From contig CM065647.1 of the NCBI GenBank assembly GCA_033220425.1, forward strand, positions 930,001 to 994,000: a stretch of DNA of 64,000 nucleotides, written 5' to 3'. The notes beneath the pieces are model-generated. The model did not search any database. It worked only from the letters and a program-made list of their open reading frames with translations, and was not told where the DNA came from. Numbering within the stretch: position 1 is the first letter of the stretch; every line of letters starts with the position of its first letter. The translations under genes and the position numbers were made by a program. This stretch comes from Lepraria neglecta. Its lineage: Eukaryota; Ascomycota; Lecanoromycetes; Lecanorales; Stereocaulaceae. Below are positions 12,696 through 24,804 of the stretch, piece after piece.

Positions 12696-14469
12696 CAGCT
12701 GCGGCTGAGGTGGGGAAGTCTTATCCAGAGCGCTGGGTCGATTTGATTGCGAATCTCGACCTCAATGATCTTACTGGGCCTTCCACTCTTGTCCAGAGCT
12801 TCGAGAAGGGGATGATCACGAAATTGCGTTTTCGTCAGTGTTCATCAATTTGGGGAAGGCGCCGGCAGGCTGTGTCGCACGGAGGTCCCAGAGGCCGTCA
12901 TAATACTAGCAAATGCATGTCGTATATAGCCAGACTGACTATGCAAGCGAGGTCTGGATGTATAGTATCTATCGAGGGCGATGATGATTATCAGGCCAGG
13001 TCGTTTGATGTCTCGATCAAATTGGGCCGATGATCTGTAGACTGGCAGTTTCGGTTTCTGGAAGGAGGGGACCTCGTGATCGGCAAACGGATCTTGGCAG
13101 AGGATTCGCCCCAAGACTCTTCGGGATTGGCCTAAACGTTGGCCAACCTTATTGATTCGATGTTGAATTGTTGAACGATGAAGCCTGAAGCCTGCACCCC
13201 TCTATTTTCGTACTGCTGACCCTGCTGATAATACAGTCCCGCATCTAGAGCAGTTCTAGACGAATAGCCAATTTGCCTAGCTGGTAACTGTATAATGTCG
13301 CAATCACTCTAACCGCATCGAGATGGGCTGGCGTTAGTCCCCCGGAACGCAACTTCTTATCGTGAGTGTGACGAATGATGGCTCACAGCAGAGGGCACTA
13401 GAGCGCGCCGTCGTTCGCGGAAGATGAAGTTCGTGTCCGATGCGCGACTTGTGAAGGCAAAGGCATTCAGCCGTCGCGCACAGGACCAAGCATTTGGAAG
13501 TATTTTTTCCCATTCGGTCGAAGCCCAATTTGGGGGCCACGGTCCAATGGCGATCATCAATATCTTGTTGGTGTTTTGTCAATTTTGGGCTACAAGTGCT
13601 TTACGAGTAGGATCAAAGGCTCTGCGAACTTAAAGGAGTGTCGTTATCTCCCTGAGCATCCATACGTTTGCACCCTCAATTCGTATCTGCAATGCTCGTA
13701 GCCCTCGGATACTGGAGTCATTTATTGAAGTTCTTGCCATTGCCCTAGATGCCTAAGGGTCATATGCTTTCAAACCCTTTCCCCAGGATCGGCTTATTAT
13801 TCCTCACTAGTGACCCAGCTGTGTGGGTTTGCATTTGAGTTTTGGGCTTGATGTCAAAACCGAGGAAAATCGATGCCGCCGTCCAAAGCTTATCTCTACA
13901 TGACTGCCGGTAGGACATTTTTGCCGATGACTCCCTTGATATCTAAAAGTGCCATAACGACAATAGGATGAACGAAGGTGCTGTTCGAGGCTCAAGACAT
14001 TTGTTGATCTTGACACCTCGACGAGCTACGAGTTGACTCAGGGCAGCCCTCATCCACTCGGTCAGATTTGGAACGTCTTGGTGAGGGGGCATTGGGCCGG
14101 CGTTTTGTGATAGTCCTGCGCGCAGGTGTTGGCGATACTATTGCACTTCATAAGAGATTAAGTCGATCTTTTCGACGACAATGGGCTCAAGTTTTAATGG
14201 TATTGTTATATTTCGACATATTAAGCCTAAATCTTTACTCGATTACTTTCCTGCTCTGCATTGTGTCAGCGAAGTTAGCGGACTGTTGTCAGGTGATTTG
14301 TTCCCTGTAGCTTTTATCATGCTTCGGTAGTCCCACAGGTAATGGTCCCAAGTGATGAGATGGGCCTCCATATATTTAGAAATTGGGTCTTGTCCTGATT
14401 GTAGACTGTAGACTATGATCAGATCTCATGGGTTTGTCTCTCTCTAAGTACTAATCTAAGTACTAACTT

Positions 14470-15570
14470 TGAGTTCCCAAAGCAAGCAGTCATCTATCTT
14501 ACTGCCATTGAGCCATTTACTCCGTCTAAGAAGCTACCCAATGAAGCCGAGCTATCGTCGATTGTGGAGCCCCCCGCCTCCGTGTCACGCCCTGAAAGGC
14601 ATCTCAATACTCTATCGGACGTCTCTTCAACGGAACAATTATGCCCGTCATAGTGAACGAAGGCCCCAAAATGGGTCCCAGCTCTAGGGAATTTCGACAC
14701 CAGATGCCAGGTATATCTGGTCTCGAGAGCCATCGTACGCCGTTCTAACATCGAAGACTGACTCGAAGCAGTGGAAGGCGAATACAAAATCACTGGCATA
14801 GAAGGCTTCAGCGTCGTACCAACACACAAGAACTCATTCACTTGGCACTTGGATCATGCCCTGAGCTCGCACCGTACAGATTTTCTTTTGGAGATATCAA
14901 TCTCTCGCTCATTCGTCGGCAACCTCTTTATCTTCGAGATTGAATCTTTTGCAAGTCACAGACCGGTCTTACCTCTACAGCTCAGGAAACGAACTCACAG
15001 CAAGACGATATTGTCTTGTGTTTCGGTTATTCCAGTAGACTGACTTATATAGTGGAACGGCTGCAAGAAGCGGCTGAGGTACTCGGATAACACAATAATG
15101 CTGCATAAATGGAGGCATAGCTCGAGGCTGACGATACTCTTGCTTATGCACAGCACAAACTGCGTCGTCAGCAAGAACTCAAAGCTTCTGAGACAGGTGA
15201 CACGGAGACTGCGACTACCACGGACGTCAATGGTAATAGTGCTCGATTGGGCTCCCTCAGACCCATGTGGGTGTACGATTATAGCAACCTTTACAAAAAC
15301 GGTACTTCAAGTTGGCCAAACGACATCCATGAAGAAATGGAACTCCTTCAGAGCAGGAGAATATACCCTCCTGGCTCGAAGACATCTAGAAAGTCAACCT
15401 TTATTCCTTCAGAAAGGCGACATCAAGCCAAGGCTTTTGATCACGACGAAGCGCAGATCGCGTAGATCTGAGGCTTCAGATCCCAGTCAGAATGTCAACC
15501 TCGACGTTATGGGAGCAAGATGCACCCAGAACTTGATGAGAGCAACACAAACTTCTCACGCTCACTAAAT
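14470..15570 (+). pseudogene. Decayed protein-coding stretch of unknown family
   Basis: Several adjacent segments read like protein on the plus strand in different frames. One begins IYLTAIEPFTPSKKLPNEAE near 14495. One at about 14830-15050 includes CPELAPYRFSFGDINLSLI. One at about 15110-15465 includes WVYDYSNLYKNGTSSWPNDI. The composition is proteinaceous (few stops locally, mixed charged residues), but no single model connects the pieces. I do not recognise the family and cannot say whether it was a host gene or part of a mobile element. Chance open frames remain possible. Confidence 0.25.
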
Positions 15571-15833
15571 GTGAATCGAGTCGCGCAGATATCAAACTTG
15601 TCGGAGATCTTGAAGACGCTGGCACGAATATTTTGCGCAAGGGTCAACAGTGTTAAATGGTGCAAATGGTGCAGTTTAAAAAATAAAACGCATTAATTAT
15701 TCAGACCGTTGTACATAACATTAATCGTAGGAATTTCATAAATTCCCGCATAAAAAGGAGTCTCATACAAGCTTGGCGAAAGCTATTCCAAAATTACATA
15801 CTTTCAAATAGGAAACTACTCTTCAATATTCAG

Positions 15834-16200
15834 CGTGGCGCAGCGGAAATGCCGGGGTGTAAGAAACCCCGCTTAAGGATCGTGAATTTCACTAATCCGA
15901 AGTAGAGCTCAATCGGGTATGTGTTACTTACTACACTGATTCCGCAAATTCATACTTACAACCTCATAGTAGAGCGTAAGTTAAACTGATTTTCCGTGTA
16001 AAATCTGTATCTCACAATACCAGGTGTGGCTCTTATGATAAGATCACCTCAAGGTCGCGGGGTAAGTTTCCACGAAATCAAAAAATACCCTCTAGTCTTA
16101 ACATCAACTCAGTTCGAGTATGTAAATCATCAGCTCCCACGACTACTTTCAAATATTAAATCTTCAATAGGCCCCGCCTTCGGCTCTCTTTTTTTTGCCC
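15834..16200 (+). repeat. Candidate tRNA-Leu-like Pol III relic (SINE-like)
   Basis: TGGCGCAGCGG at about 15837-15847 is a near-perfect Pol III A box. It is followed by a perfect 5-bp stem GGGGT/ACCCC closing a 7-nt loop GTAAGAA, which has T at position 33 and AAG at positions 34-36, as in tRNA-Leu(AAG). No convincing T arm, B box or closing acceptor stem follows; only a weak GAGCTCAATC lies downstream. So it is not a functional tRNA. The sequence ends in a run of eight T (about 16189-16196), a possible Pol III terminator. It may be the head of a degenerate SINE-type element. Confidence 0.3.
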
Positions 16201-16872
16201 TTAGAATATTCATGACTATGGAAGTATGTATATCTATATTTCCCCTTCTAGAGGTTTTTCTTGCCACTCAATGACTCTACTTATTTTAGCGTTTTTCACT
16301 TAATGGAACAAGTGCACTTTGCGTGGACGATAATGGCAACTTTGATGCTGGGTGCAAATTTCTACTGCGTAGCTTGCAACGCTTCTGTGGAGATCGAATC
16401 AGTGGTCCTCACTTTCCCATTCTGATCTAAAAGATGGCTAGCCAGCCATCAATGGCGGCCTCGCACAGGTCTGTGGGTCACGGCTGAGCTATGCAGAAGC
16501 CTCTCTTCTATCATCATGACTTAATGTTATCAATCGGAACTGCTTGACAAAAGCCGGACTGGTATCTCGCCCACTCAAATGTGGAACACGCTGCTTCTCA
16601 GGCACTCCATTTTTTCCCTGTATCCCGAATCAGCAATTCTACAACGTCCTATGGTCTTTGCGAATCGATCCCTTGGACACAAAGAACCTGCTACAAGCTG
16701 GCACTATGCGGAAAGATAGAGTAGGCATCAGGATCCTACGAGTTTGAAATTCGGGGATTTGGACTTTGAGACGTTCCCAACTACTTGCTTGCTTGCTTGA
16801 CGGTAGGAATTACATATTCATCCAATCGCTCAACAATCCGCTCTTGCCCGAAGCCCAACCAAACATCCTCAA

Positions 16873-19392
16873 TCAGGAGAACTCCATAATACTAAACAGC
16901 TTAAAGAACTCCGCTTTAGCCCCACTACCCTCATCCACAATATCAATGCTGCTACCGAAGACCTGCTTCGAGTTCAGCGTGTACTGCAGAACGGCCGAGT
17001 ACAGCGAGAACGGCCCTGTTTTGCCGATCAAAGCGAGTTGCGCCGTGTTTGAGGAGTCGATTCGTGGGCTCGTGTTGCCGGGTTGTGGGACTTGATATTT
17101 GACTGTCGCGGTGAGGGAACTAGGAGTCGAGAATGTGCGGTACTGGGTGGTGGTCATGTTAGAGGCTTGAACAATTCGGGTCTATATTCTGCGGAAGGCA
17201 ATTTCGACAAGTGCGACTTACGGCGGCTGTTACATTGAACGTCCACAATTTATCGGGGTCAATGATGTTGTATGAAGCCAAGCCAGGGGTAATAGAAGAG
17301 AGTACTGGCACGACGAAGAGAGTATCCTGCAATGGGAATCTCTCGCTGCCGACTGCGATGCCTCCGAGGCCAGTTTTCCCTGGGATGTCGACTGTGAATG
17401 GATAGGGGAAGGTAGGACCGAAGACGCCGTTCCCTGTATCGGTTGAGAGGTTACCCACTGCCTTTACCGTGTTGGCGGTAAGGATGCCATCTCGATTGAT
17501 GACCGTGACGCTGGGCCACGTGTCAGCCTGCTGATGGAGGAGGGTCGTTAATCTACTTACTCCAAGCTCTCTGGGGCTGAGGCTGAGCCAGCGGTCTCGA
17601 TATACTAAGAAGAGTTAATCATTAGACTACGAGGGCGTGATACATGGTGCTACGAACTCTGAGGAACCCAGAAAGAGTCAATTTGCCACTCCAGTCGACG
17701 TTGAGTAAGATAGCAGCATGCTTCACGTTCCCAGGATCAAGCACCGGCGTTAGGGTGACCCCGTTCGGTACAGTCTTGAAAGTATCAGCATGAATTCATG
17801 CTAGGATAGAAGTTATACGAACGTCAATCATCCGGGCTATCAGACTGGCACATATAGAGTTGAACTGTTCCGGCGATTGGGACAATCTAACGACCGCTTT
17901 TAGTATTATGTAAAAGCTGTTGGGGCAAGAGACAAACCTCTCCATGGTCTTGTTGTTGTCTGACTCATAAAGACGTAGGTCTGATTGGACGGTCTTGTTC
18001 GTAGTAGTGACGAGGGCACCACCGCCTGCAGATTTTGAAATCAGCATTGTCTCCCATCGAGGAAATACACATGGGCCAATGGGCGAGTCTTAAGAGCAGA
18101 ATGTAGAGGACAAAAGCTTGTCTGGGAGCAGTAAACAGTCTGACTGGGAGGTGATGACCTCAGAAAGTGCACGTACGGTTGCCAGTTCCAGACAGGTATT
18201 GTCTGACCCTAGAGAAAGTTAGCTGAAAAAACTTGACATTAATCTCGAGGGACTTACACATTGATGTCATTTACGCCAACAGTGTCATCAAATGCGATTC
18301 GACCGTCCAAATTGTTCGGGCTGACAGCCTCTGGGCCGACTAGAATTGAGTATCAATCAGCTTCTGTTGAATCAAACTACAACGAAAAGTGCAGCGAGGC
18401 CAAAAAAGCGTAGAAGGGTCATGCTTGTGCATCGATCGTTCATGATGTTGACAAACATACCAATCTGAGGAAACGTTGAATGATGGACCCTAGTCATTAT
18501 CAGCAAACCACCAACAAGACTCAACGCAGTCCACATCAGGAGGTCTACCCTCCCATCGTATGTCCACAAGCCGTCAAAGCAATCGTGTCCGCCTGATTAA
18601 AACCAGCACCAGAGAGACTGGACAGTGTAGTTTTGAGATCAGTCTCAGGTTGACAAACACCGAATGGGCCGGCCTCAGTGGCATCAATGCGGCCACCACG
18701 ATAGGGGACTTGTGGTCCACCGCAAGCACCGATGGCCATTGCTGTTCCCATTGCTATCAGATCCGCCACTATAGATCGTTAACAATGCTAGTAGGATTGG
18801 TGCTGTGACATTAGAGCTCACTTGATGATTTATCAGTGATGAAGAAGCTGAAGAAGAACAGGGAGTCATTGAAGGCGACGCCAACGTTTTCTGGGCGCAA
18901 CATCTCGAATCCGATGGAGGCATCGAGGCCACCAATTCCTGCGGCGACGTCTGCTGTGACGAAATCATCTGCGAGCTCTTTTAGGATTTGTTCTCTAAAT
19001 TCCTACATGCTAATCCTCAACAAGCAAATGCTTCCTTAGGACCAAAGACAAAACCTTGAAGCGGCAACAAAGACACGACATAGGTCCAGATCTTTAGGAA
19101 AGCGCCGATGTTAGAAATAGATAACTTAGGCCAGGCTGTTCTTACGGAAAGCGGTACGAATCCATTGAGCAGCAGTCTCTCGGCCTAAGGTGTCGTTGCT
19201 AAGTCCAGTCCTGGAGTCAACATAGTTCGTGCAGGGCACCATGCCGGATTTGAAGCCGCCTGGACCGGTATCATCGAAGTAGAGGTGTTCGAGCTCGTTC
19301 ATGATAAGAGCCTGCGAGTCTGGGAGTAGTTGGGCGTAAGTCTGAGTGAGTATTGCGAGGCATATGCAAAGGCTTGGACGGATGGAGAACAT
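16873..19392 (-). CDS. Secreted fungal heme peroxidase (class II-like), 12 exons
   Basis: Peroxide-dependent oxidase of the plant/fungal peroxidase superfamily, secreted. Exons complement(join(16873..17181,17222..17510,17561..17604,17658..17774,17823..17886,17938..18025,18177..18208,18258..18339,18461..18489,18549..18768,18822..18968,19146..19392)) give 555 residues. A signal peptide (to about residue 21) starts the protein. The distal pocket is RTAFHD (Arg79, His83). The proximal heme ligand lies in LTACGHTMGGVHH (His201). CGGPQVPYRGGRIDA is typical of the superfamily. The C-terminal 200 residues extend past the catalytic core, as in the ascomycete relatives. Two introns use the unusual donor GTTCGT, and the last intron is only 40 nt, so those junctions are the least certain. 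Substrate cannot be predicted. Confidence 0.85.
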
Positions 19393-20759
19393 TGTGAGTT
19401 CGGATTATGCAAATGTGGCTCGCCCGGTGGAAGACGATTTTGAAATGGGAATAGAGACATCTATAGAGACCTTGCTATCTACTAGCATCTTCAATCTCAT
19501 AATTACTGGACCATAACGAGCAAGAGAATGCGGGGAGTCAGATGATGGGGAAGCTGCAGGAAATATGTACGAGGTAATCAAGCGCTAGGCGTTGATTGGA
19601 TGAAGCCCACATTCTCTTATAGTACGTGATATCAACTGTGAATTCTAGAAAGGTTCAGGGCATCATCTGCCGGGGTGAGCCCTGGTATGCACCTATCCCT
19701 TTTGTGCAGTCATCCTTCTCATTCATGGGAAGGTCCCTGGCCGAGTTGGAATATTGGTTGCGAGGTCTCCATCCTTGCATTGAATCAAGCTGAGGCTTTG
19801 GGCGGATTTTTCGGAGTTGCCGAGCTTTTCCGAGGTGATTTCGTTGTCCATGCAGGGTCATCGTCATGGATGAGTAGTATAAGTTTTTCCATGCGCTGAG
19901 AACCTGGCGCGAAAAAGCTTCCAAGCGTCGTCACCTCTTGGCGGTGATGCGTGACCCAAACATTGTGCGTTAGTTTACAGGAACGGCCACGGTTCGGCAA
20001 ACGCATTTTGAAGCTGGCCCAGACTCGAAGAATCACAACCACCTAGAGCACCCCTGGAAGGCGATATCAAGCCCCCTGGAATTTGCCTTGCTAGGGTCGT
20101 GCCGTAATGTCCTGGGGATTGATCTTGGAGCCTAAATAACCAGCTTTAGGGGCCGACTCTCCCCTGGAAAGGGTCCGGTTACGAGGTTTGTCCGGTTACT
20201 AGGTGATCCCTTCTGAGGTAACTGGATTTGACATCTAACAAAACACATTACCATTTTGCAAGCAGCAAATCACCGGCATTTGCATGTACACAACAGTGCG
20301 AACATGGTTAAGCCTATGAAGCTTTCTCCCACGGATTTACAGGCGTATCTGATGTCTACCTTGTCCCCCTTCAAGACTTCTCTCGGTCTCCAATGCCTCA
20401 TCATTTGACCTCCCAAAATCCAGCAAGACATCTTCTAATGTTGCAGTCTAGAGTCTAAAAGCATCCTCTCTGAGCTAACGAGAGCGCTGAGGATTTGGTG
20501 GTTGTTCGGGGCTGGTGAATGCGGAGCTTTTGGGTGCTGCTGATTTGATTAGAAGTAGATTTGATGGATGGTGTCACGCGTGTGATATCATTGGGAAAAA
20601 TGATTAATTGCCCAAGGAAGCACCAACAGATCCATGCTCCCGTATCACTCTACGATCTATCCATAAATACAAGTGGCCTCAAACTCCCAACGCCTGCTAT
20701 CTACCTCCTCCATGGCAAATCCAACCCGAGGCCCCTACTCCTCAACTCCACTCCCTACC
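19393..20759. other. Upstream region of the peroxidase gene
   Basis: Noncoding as far as I can see. It should hold the peroxidase promoter on the minus strand. Short repeated motifs at 20051-20226 are listed separately. Open frames at 19655-20042 lie on both strands and look like shadows. Confidence 0.45.
20051..20226. promoter_or_regulatory. Cluster of short repeated motifs upstream of the peroxidase
   Basis: TCCGGTTACGAGGT (20174-20187) and TCCGGTTACTAGGT (20191-20204) are direct copies 17 nt apart. GAGGTAACTGGA (20215-20226) carries the same core TCCRGTTAC inverted. CCCCTGGAA occurs at about 20051, 20073 and 20161. The cluster is 660-830 nt upstream of the peroxidase start. Binding by a regulator is inference. 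Confidence 0.3.
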
Positions 20760-22056
20760 TTAAGCCGTAGCTTCCTCCCGCTCAAGCTCCACCACCAGTT
20801 CATCCCAAACACGCAGTGCCTGAACACACCTAACAAAGACCAAGGCTTCCCCACAGCATCCTCGAAGGGCGGTGCTTGGTCTGGATATCTCGCCCACGCT
20901 GCGCAGCCAGTTCTTGCCTTCAGAGCCCAGGGCCGCGACCGGGAAAATGTACACGGCCGTGCAAATTGGGCATTTGCGCTTAGTTTCGAAGCTCCTACCC
21001 TCGTAGGAAAGTCCGATGACATTGTGAGACTTCTGATGCTCGCCAAAGGCTTTCTTTAACACCTCTGGCTGACGCGTGTGCGCCGAATCGACAAGGACTT
21101 GCATGGCCCTGTCGCTTACATCGTGGCCCTTCCATCCTGCGGCTTTCTGTCTGTCACGCTCTGCCTTGAAGAACGCAACCTCCTTGCGCACAAGCTTATT
21201 TAGCACTTCCTGTTCACTCTGGGTGAACCGTGTGTACCTCTGGTCTCGGTACCATTCGTGTAAGGTCAGGGTGCTCGGTGTATTGGGGCCCCCATATTTC
21301 ATGGCTCCCATGTTACCCCATTGGATTAGAGTGGAGCCGGTGAAGAGCGTCTGGTCTATCCAGAGAGCACTGATGACTTGTGGATATCCTGGAGGGATCC
21401 GAGCTCGGTCAGGCTTGAAGCCCGCTGCTAGTTTCCATGCCTCATTGATGGATTGTGCTGCGGCGCTGACATGTAGCAGGTTTTCATTTGCGTGTTTCGC
21501 GAGTCGCGAGTCGCGAGCAGGGTAGGTTCGTTAACGTGTCGTGGGGGCTGAGCTGAGTACTGTGTGTCAAAATGAGGGCCTCCTCTAAGATCTCTTGCAA
21601 TGCGCGAGGCACTATTGTATCATCCGATGGATAGTTGATGCCAAAGTGGGTTTTCCAGAGCATCGTCTTGCGGGAAAGGACCTCGAGACCACTCTGGAGA
21701 AGCCGAAGAACTGTATGGTAGGTAACAGTCGTGGAGTTGACAAAGAGGACGGCCAAGAGGGGCTCGAGGTTTCCAGTGAAGTTATTAGCCAGATTAGGAA
21801 GCTGTGTCTGCAAAGGCAGGATAAGAAGTCGCAGAATCACTCGAATGTGACGAGCTGCCTCATCCCACAGAGCTGAGATGCGGGCAATCTCTCTTCTAGT
21901 AAAAACGATGAACTGGTCGATGGCATTGTCGAACGATTCGACGAAATAAAGACAGTCGAGTGCCGTTCTCGCCATAAAATTCTGGTCTTGAAACGAGGCT
22001 TGAGCTATGTTGAAATTGCTGGGAAAGCGGGAGAGGGCGGTGGTGGAGTTTGACAT
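20760..22056 (-). CDS. Uncharacterised protein, two-exon model
   Basis: I do not recognise the family. Model complement(join(20760..21457,21561..22056)) gives 397 residues starting MSNSTTALSRF. The reading frame continues upstream of 22056 without an ATG. The intron is inferred because the two long frames abut: donor GTACTC at 21560, acceptor CGCAG at 21458, with a CGTTAACG branch region. The joined reading is ILTHTQSINEAWKLAAGF. The N-terminal half is helical and hydrophobic. The C-terminal half is charged, with a CPIC pair and a later CC pair that might bind metal. The skipped sequence includes a short CTCGCGA-type tandem repeat (about 21499-21520). Codon use looks protein-like over both exons. 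Confidence 0.5.
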
Positions 22057-23343
22057 TGCAGCAGACTGTGGGATTTCCAAGGTGTTTGGATACTTGAAAG
22101 GCTGGTTAATTAAGGTAGTTGCGAGGGGCTGCAACGATTCAAGGAGACGGTGATTTCGCAGAAAAGCTTTCAATGGGGTTTTCACCGTAACCAGCGCACC
22201 TTATCTGAAAATGCACAGATTCTTTCGGAGATTGCAGGGTCGATGATAGTCTACAATTGAGTCACTGGTTTCAATTGTCACTCTATCTTCACGAGAACAT
22301 GTCGATCAGGCAGTCCTCCAGATACTGTGAGGCCAATCGTAGTATATATTTATATCGCCGCTCTCAGTTGCTGCTCCACCTTCAAGAGCGTGTTCGGACA
22401 CACTTAGGTCTTCGAAGATCGCAAGGCCAATCCTGATGTGCACAACCGATCCATGGCTCGTATTCGTCACTTCACTGTGAGCAGAAAACCCGATCTCGAT
22501 GATGCCCCGGATAATGCATGGTCAGAGTAGTGGATACTCTTATCTTAGCTTTCAATTATTGATCTACATCTACCCAGTTGTACACGGACCCGCTTACCGC
22601 ATACGCAACGGAGGGAGCCGATCATTTCAGCATGTCTTTATAAATTGTGGATAATGAAGTCTGCAATCTCTATAATATCGGAAAACGTTACGACTTGAGT
22701 CCGGCGGAGAATATCAAGCGTGCAAAACATTTTGGTGATACTCGTCCTTGGCCAATTTATTTTTGCGCTTCTATGAGATGTTTTCAAATTCTTAGATTTC
22801 TTTTTCTTGAATCATATGATATTGGTATCGGCATATGTAGCAATATTTTCTAAATCAATCACTGTAAATTTTCGGAGTAGCCATTTACCGATAGCCCAAG
22901 GTGCAACTTCCTCGCTCGCCAATTGCCCTTGCTTGGAAGGCACGCTGAGAGATACCTGGTGGCACTGCAGTTTCCACTGTTTGATCGTATCGTGCTGCGG
23001 AGGACTTGGCAATACGAAGGAAGTTAGTTGGCAAATCACTGTCTACGTGGTGGGGTATCGCGGTGTGCTTCACTGTGACTACCAATTTCCGATTGAAACA
23101 TTCACGTAGCTCCCCAGAAAAGAAATTTTCTGCTGAGGAATCATGTGCTCGCTCGGAGAACCCAGGTCATTCACAGCCGAAGCTGGAAATCGGGGTTTCT
23201 GTATGACTCACCACGAGAACATTTCCCATGCTAGACTTTGTGCAAATTTTCCTCGTAGCACTCGAACTTTGATAGATATAAATCGATCATTCCTACCCCT
23301 AACGTGGAAGCACACTCATACATTTTCTTAATAGCAAGAAGCC
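22057..23343. other. Divergent intergenic region
   Basis: Roughly 1.3 kb between the starts of the two uncharacterised genes. It is locally AT-rich around 22640-22880, with short open frames on both strands and no domain. It presumably contains promoters for both neighbours; no RNA gene or clear repeat was seen. Confidence 0.45.
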
Positions 23344-24579
23344 ATGGCGACTCCACAGACTAGCATAGAAGTCTACGACCAGATTGACGCTGAGGCAACC
23401 ACGACTGGCGCCGACGTTGACATCGAGACTCTTGAGCCGTTCGTTAAAGAAGAGATCAAGAAAGCGCAGGAATTGTACCCGTTTATGAAGCACAGAACGG
23501 ACACTGACTTCTACATTTACGTCACAACAAAGCAATTACAGAAAAAGCAAACACTTTATCAAGAGAGACCAACTGCCGACCAATTCTGGAACGCCGCTTA
23601 TGAGTTCGATCCTCTGGACTTACCGTCACCGGAACCAACGGAACTGGAGAAGTTTCTCTTCTCTAACCGTCTTGACTTGATCCCTCTGGGCAAAATGTAC
23701 GGAGGAATCAAGCTAGCACTCATGCCCGGTGTCGGAAGTCTCCCCATCTCTAAAATCGAAAGCAATATCACGTTGCCACCAGCACGCACCGACTCGGGAG
23801 CTATCAGTTATCCAGACGGTCATCCTTCCGAGGAGTGTTCTTCGGGACACCAGATCAACATGGTGATAAAGCCGAGCGAGGATAGGAAGTTGCGGCGCTT
23901 TGCTTCCCTTGGATGGATCATGACAGCTGTCGACGGAAGCCATTGGGACTACACTGGACACGTCCTTGTCATTGACATGGACCGAGGACGCCAACATCAC
24001 CCGTGGATCGTGCTTGCACATGAGTGGCCGAACGAGGAGGACGAAGGCGAAGAAAGAGATTTCAAGATCCACGCAGAAGAACAAGTGGAATGCGACGATA
24101 GCAGCGCTGAGGGAGTTTTTCCAGGGGATCAAAACCGCACCCCTATTGCAAAGCTTCGACACATTGGCAAAGGACCTGAGACCAACGTGCCGTTCATCAA
24201 ACAGTTCGGCCAAGATTTCGAATTCACTTTGGAGCGGAAGAGCGGTGATCGAAGGGTTCAGCTATCCAAATGGGGCCCTGGTCTAGCTCACGTCATGGGA
24301 TGGCACTGGGATGAGAAGACTAAGGAAGAAGTCTGCTTCGCCAAGAATGGGAGAGAATACATGCGGTATAACCGTGCGACGGGAGGATATAGATACCCGA
24401 GCCTGAATGACATCCCTATAGACGGCGAGCAAAGTCTTTTTGGAGAGCTGGCAGCAATGTCTACTTCAGCAGGCTCCAATTTCGCTGGGTCCCTGTCCTT
24501 GGCGTCTCGGCTTGGAGATATAGAGATATGCGAGGAGATTCCACGACACCGACAAGAGTCTTCGACATCTGGATTTTGA
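23344..24579 (+). CDS. Uncharacterised intronless protein (411 aa)
   Basis: A single 411-codon frame with the good start context gccATGg. I do not recognise a named domain. Visible features are an acidic N-terminus, a central SGHQINMVIKPSED and LGWIMTAVDGSHWDYTGHVL region, a Glu/Asp stretch (HEWPNEEDEGEERD) and a WHWDEKTKEEVCFAKNG segment near the C-terminus. No signal peptide or membrane segment is seen. It sits in an accessory-looking block beside a damaged GIY-YIG-like gene. Length and even codon use argue for a real gene. Confidence 0.6.
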   Translation: MATPQTSIEVYDQIDAEATTTGADVDIETLEPFVKEEIKKAQELYPFMKHRTDTDFYIYVTTKQLQKKQTLYQERPTADQFWNAAYEFDPLDLPSPEPTELEKFLFSNRLDLIPLGKMYGGIKLALMPGVGSLPISKIESNITLPPARTDSGAISYPDGHPSEECSSGHQINMVIKPSEDRKLRRFASLGWIMTAVDGSHWDYTGHVLVIDMDRGRQHHPWIVLAHEWPNEEDEGEERDFKIHAEEQVECDDSSAEGVFPGDQNRTPIAKLRHIGKGPETNVPFIKQFGQDFEFTLERKSGDRRVQLSKWGPGLAHVMGWHWDEKTKEEVCFAKNGREYMRYNRATGGYRYPSLNDIPIDGEQSLFGELAAMSTSAGSNFAGSLSLASRLGDIEICEEIPRHRQESSTSGF

Positions 24580-24804
24580 TGAGTGGTCTTAAACCACTGG
24601 TGGAGAGCGGATATTCAAGTTTTGTCAAGACTCACCAAGGGTGTCAAGCACTCAAGGTTTCCTAATGTAATCTCATAGATGAGATAATGCAATGAGATTT
24701 CTTCAAGCTCTAGTATTTTGGTAAGGTATCGGGCAATGCAAGGTGCATTAATCGAGGTGAGCTGATTATTAGATAAGGACTGCATTCAAAGTCAGTAAGA
24801 CACT

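Larger units (their letters stand above)
12696..16872. other. 4.2-kb gene-poor region
   Basis: Between the start of LTE1 and the 3' end of the peroxidase gene there is no intact recognisable gene. The proximal few hundred bases should hold the LTE1 promoter. A decayed coding-like stretch occupies about 14470-15570, and an AT-rich tract with a tRNA-like head follows from about 15640 to 16270. Short open frames at 12845-13114, 13334-13633 and 16544-17095 look like chance. Confidence 0.5.
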
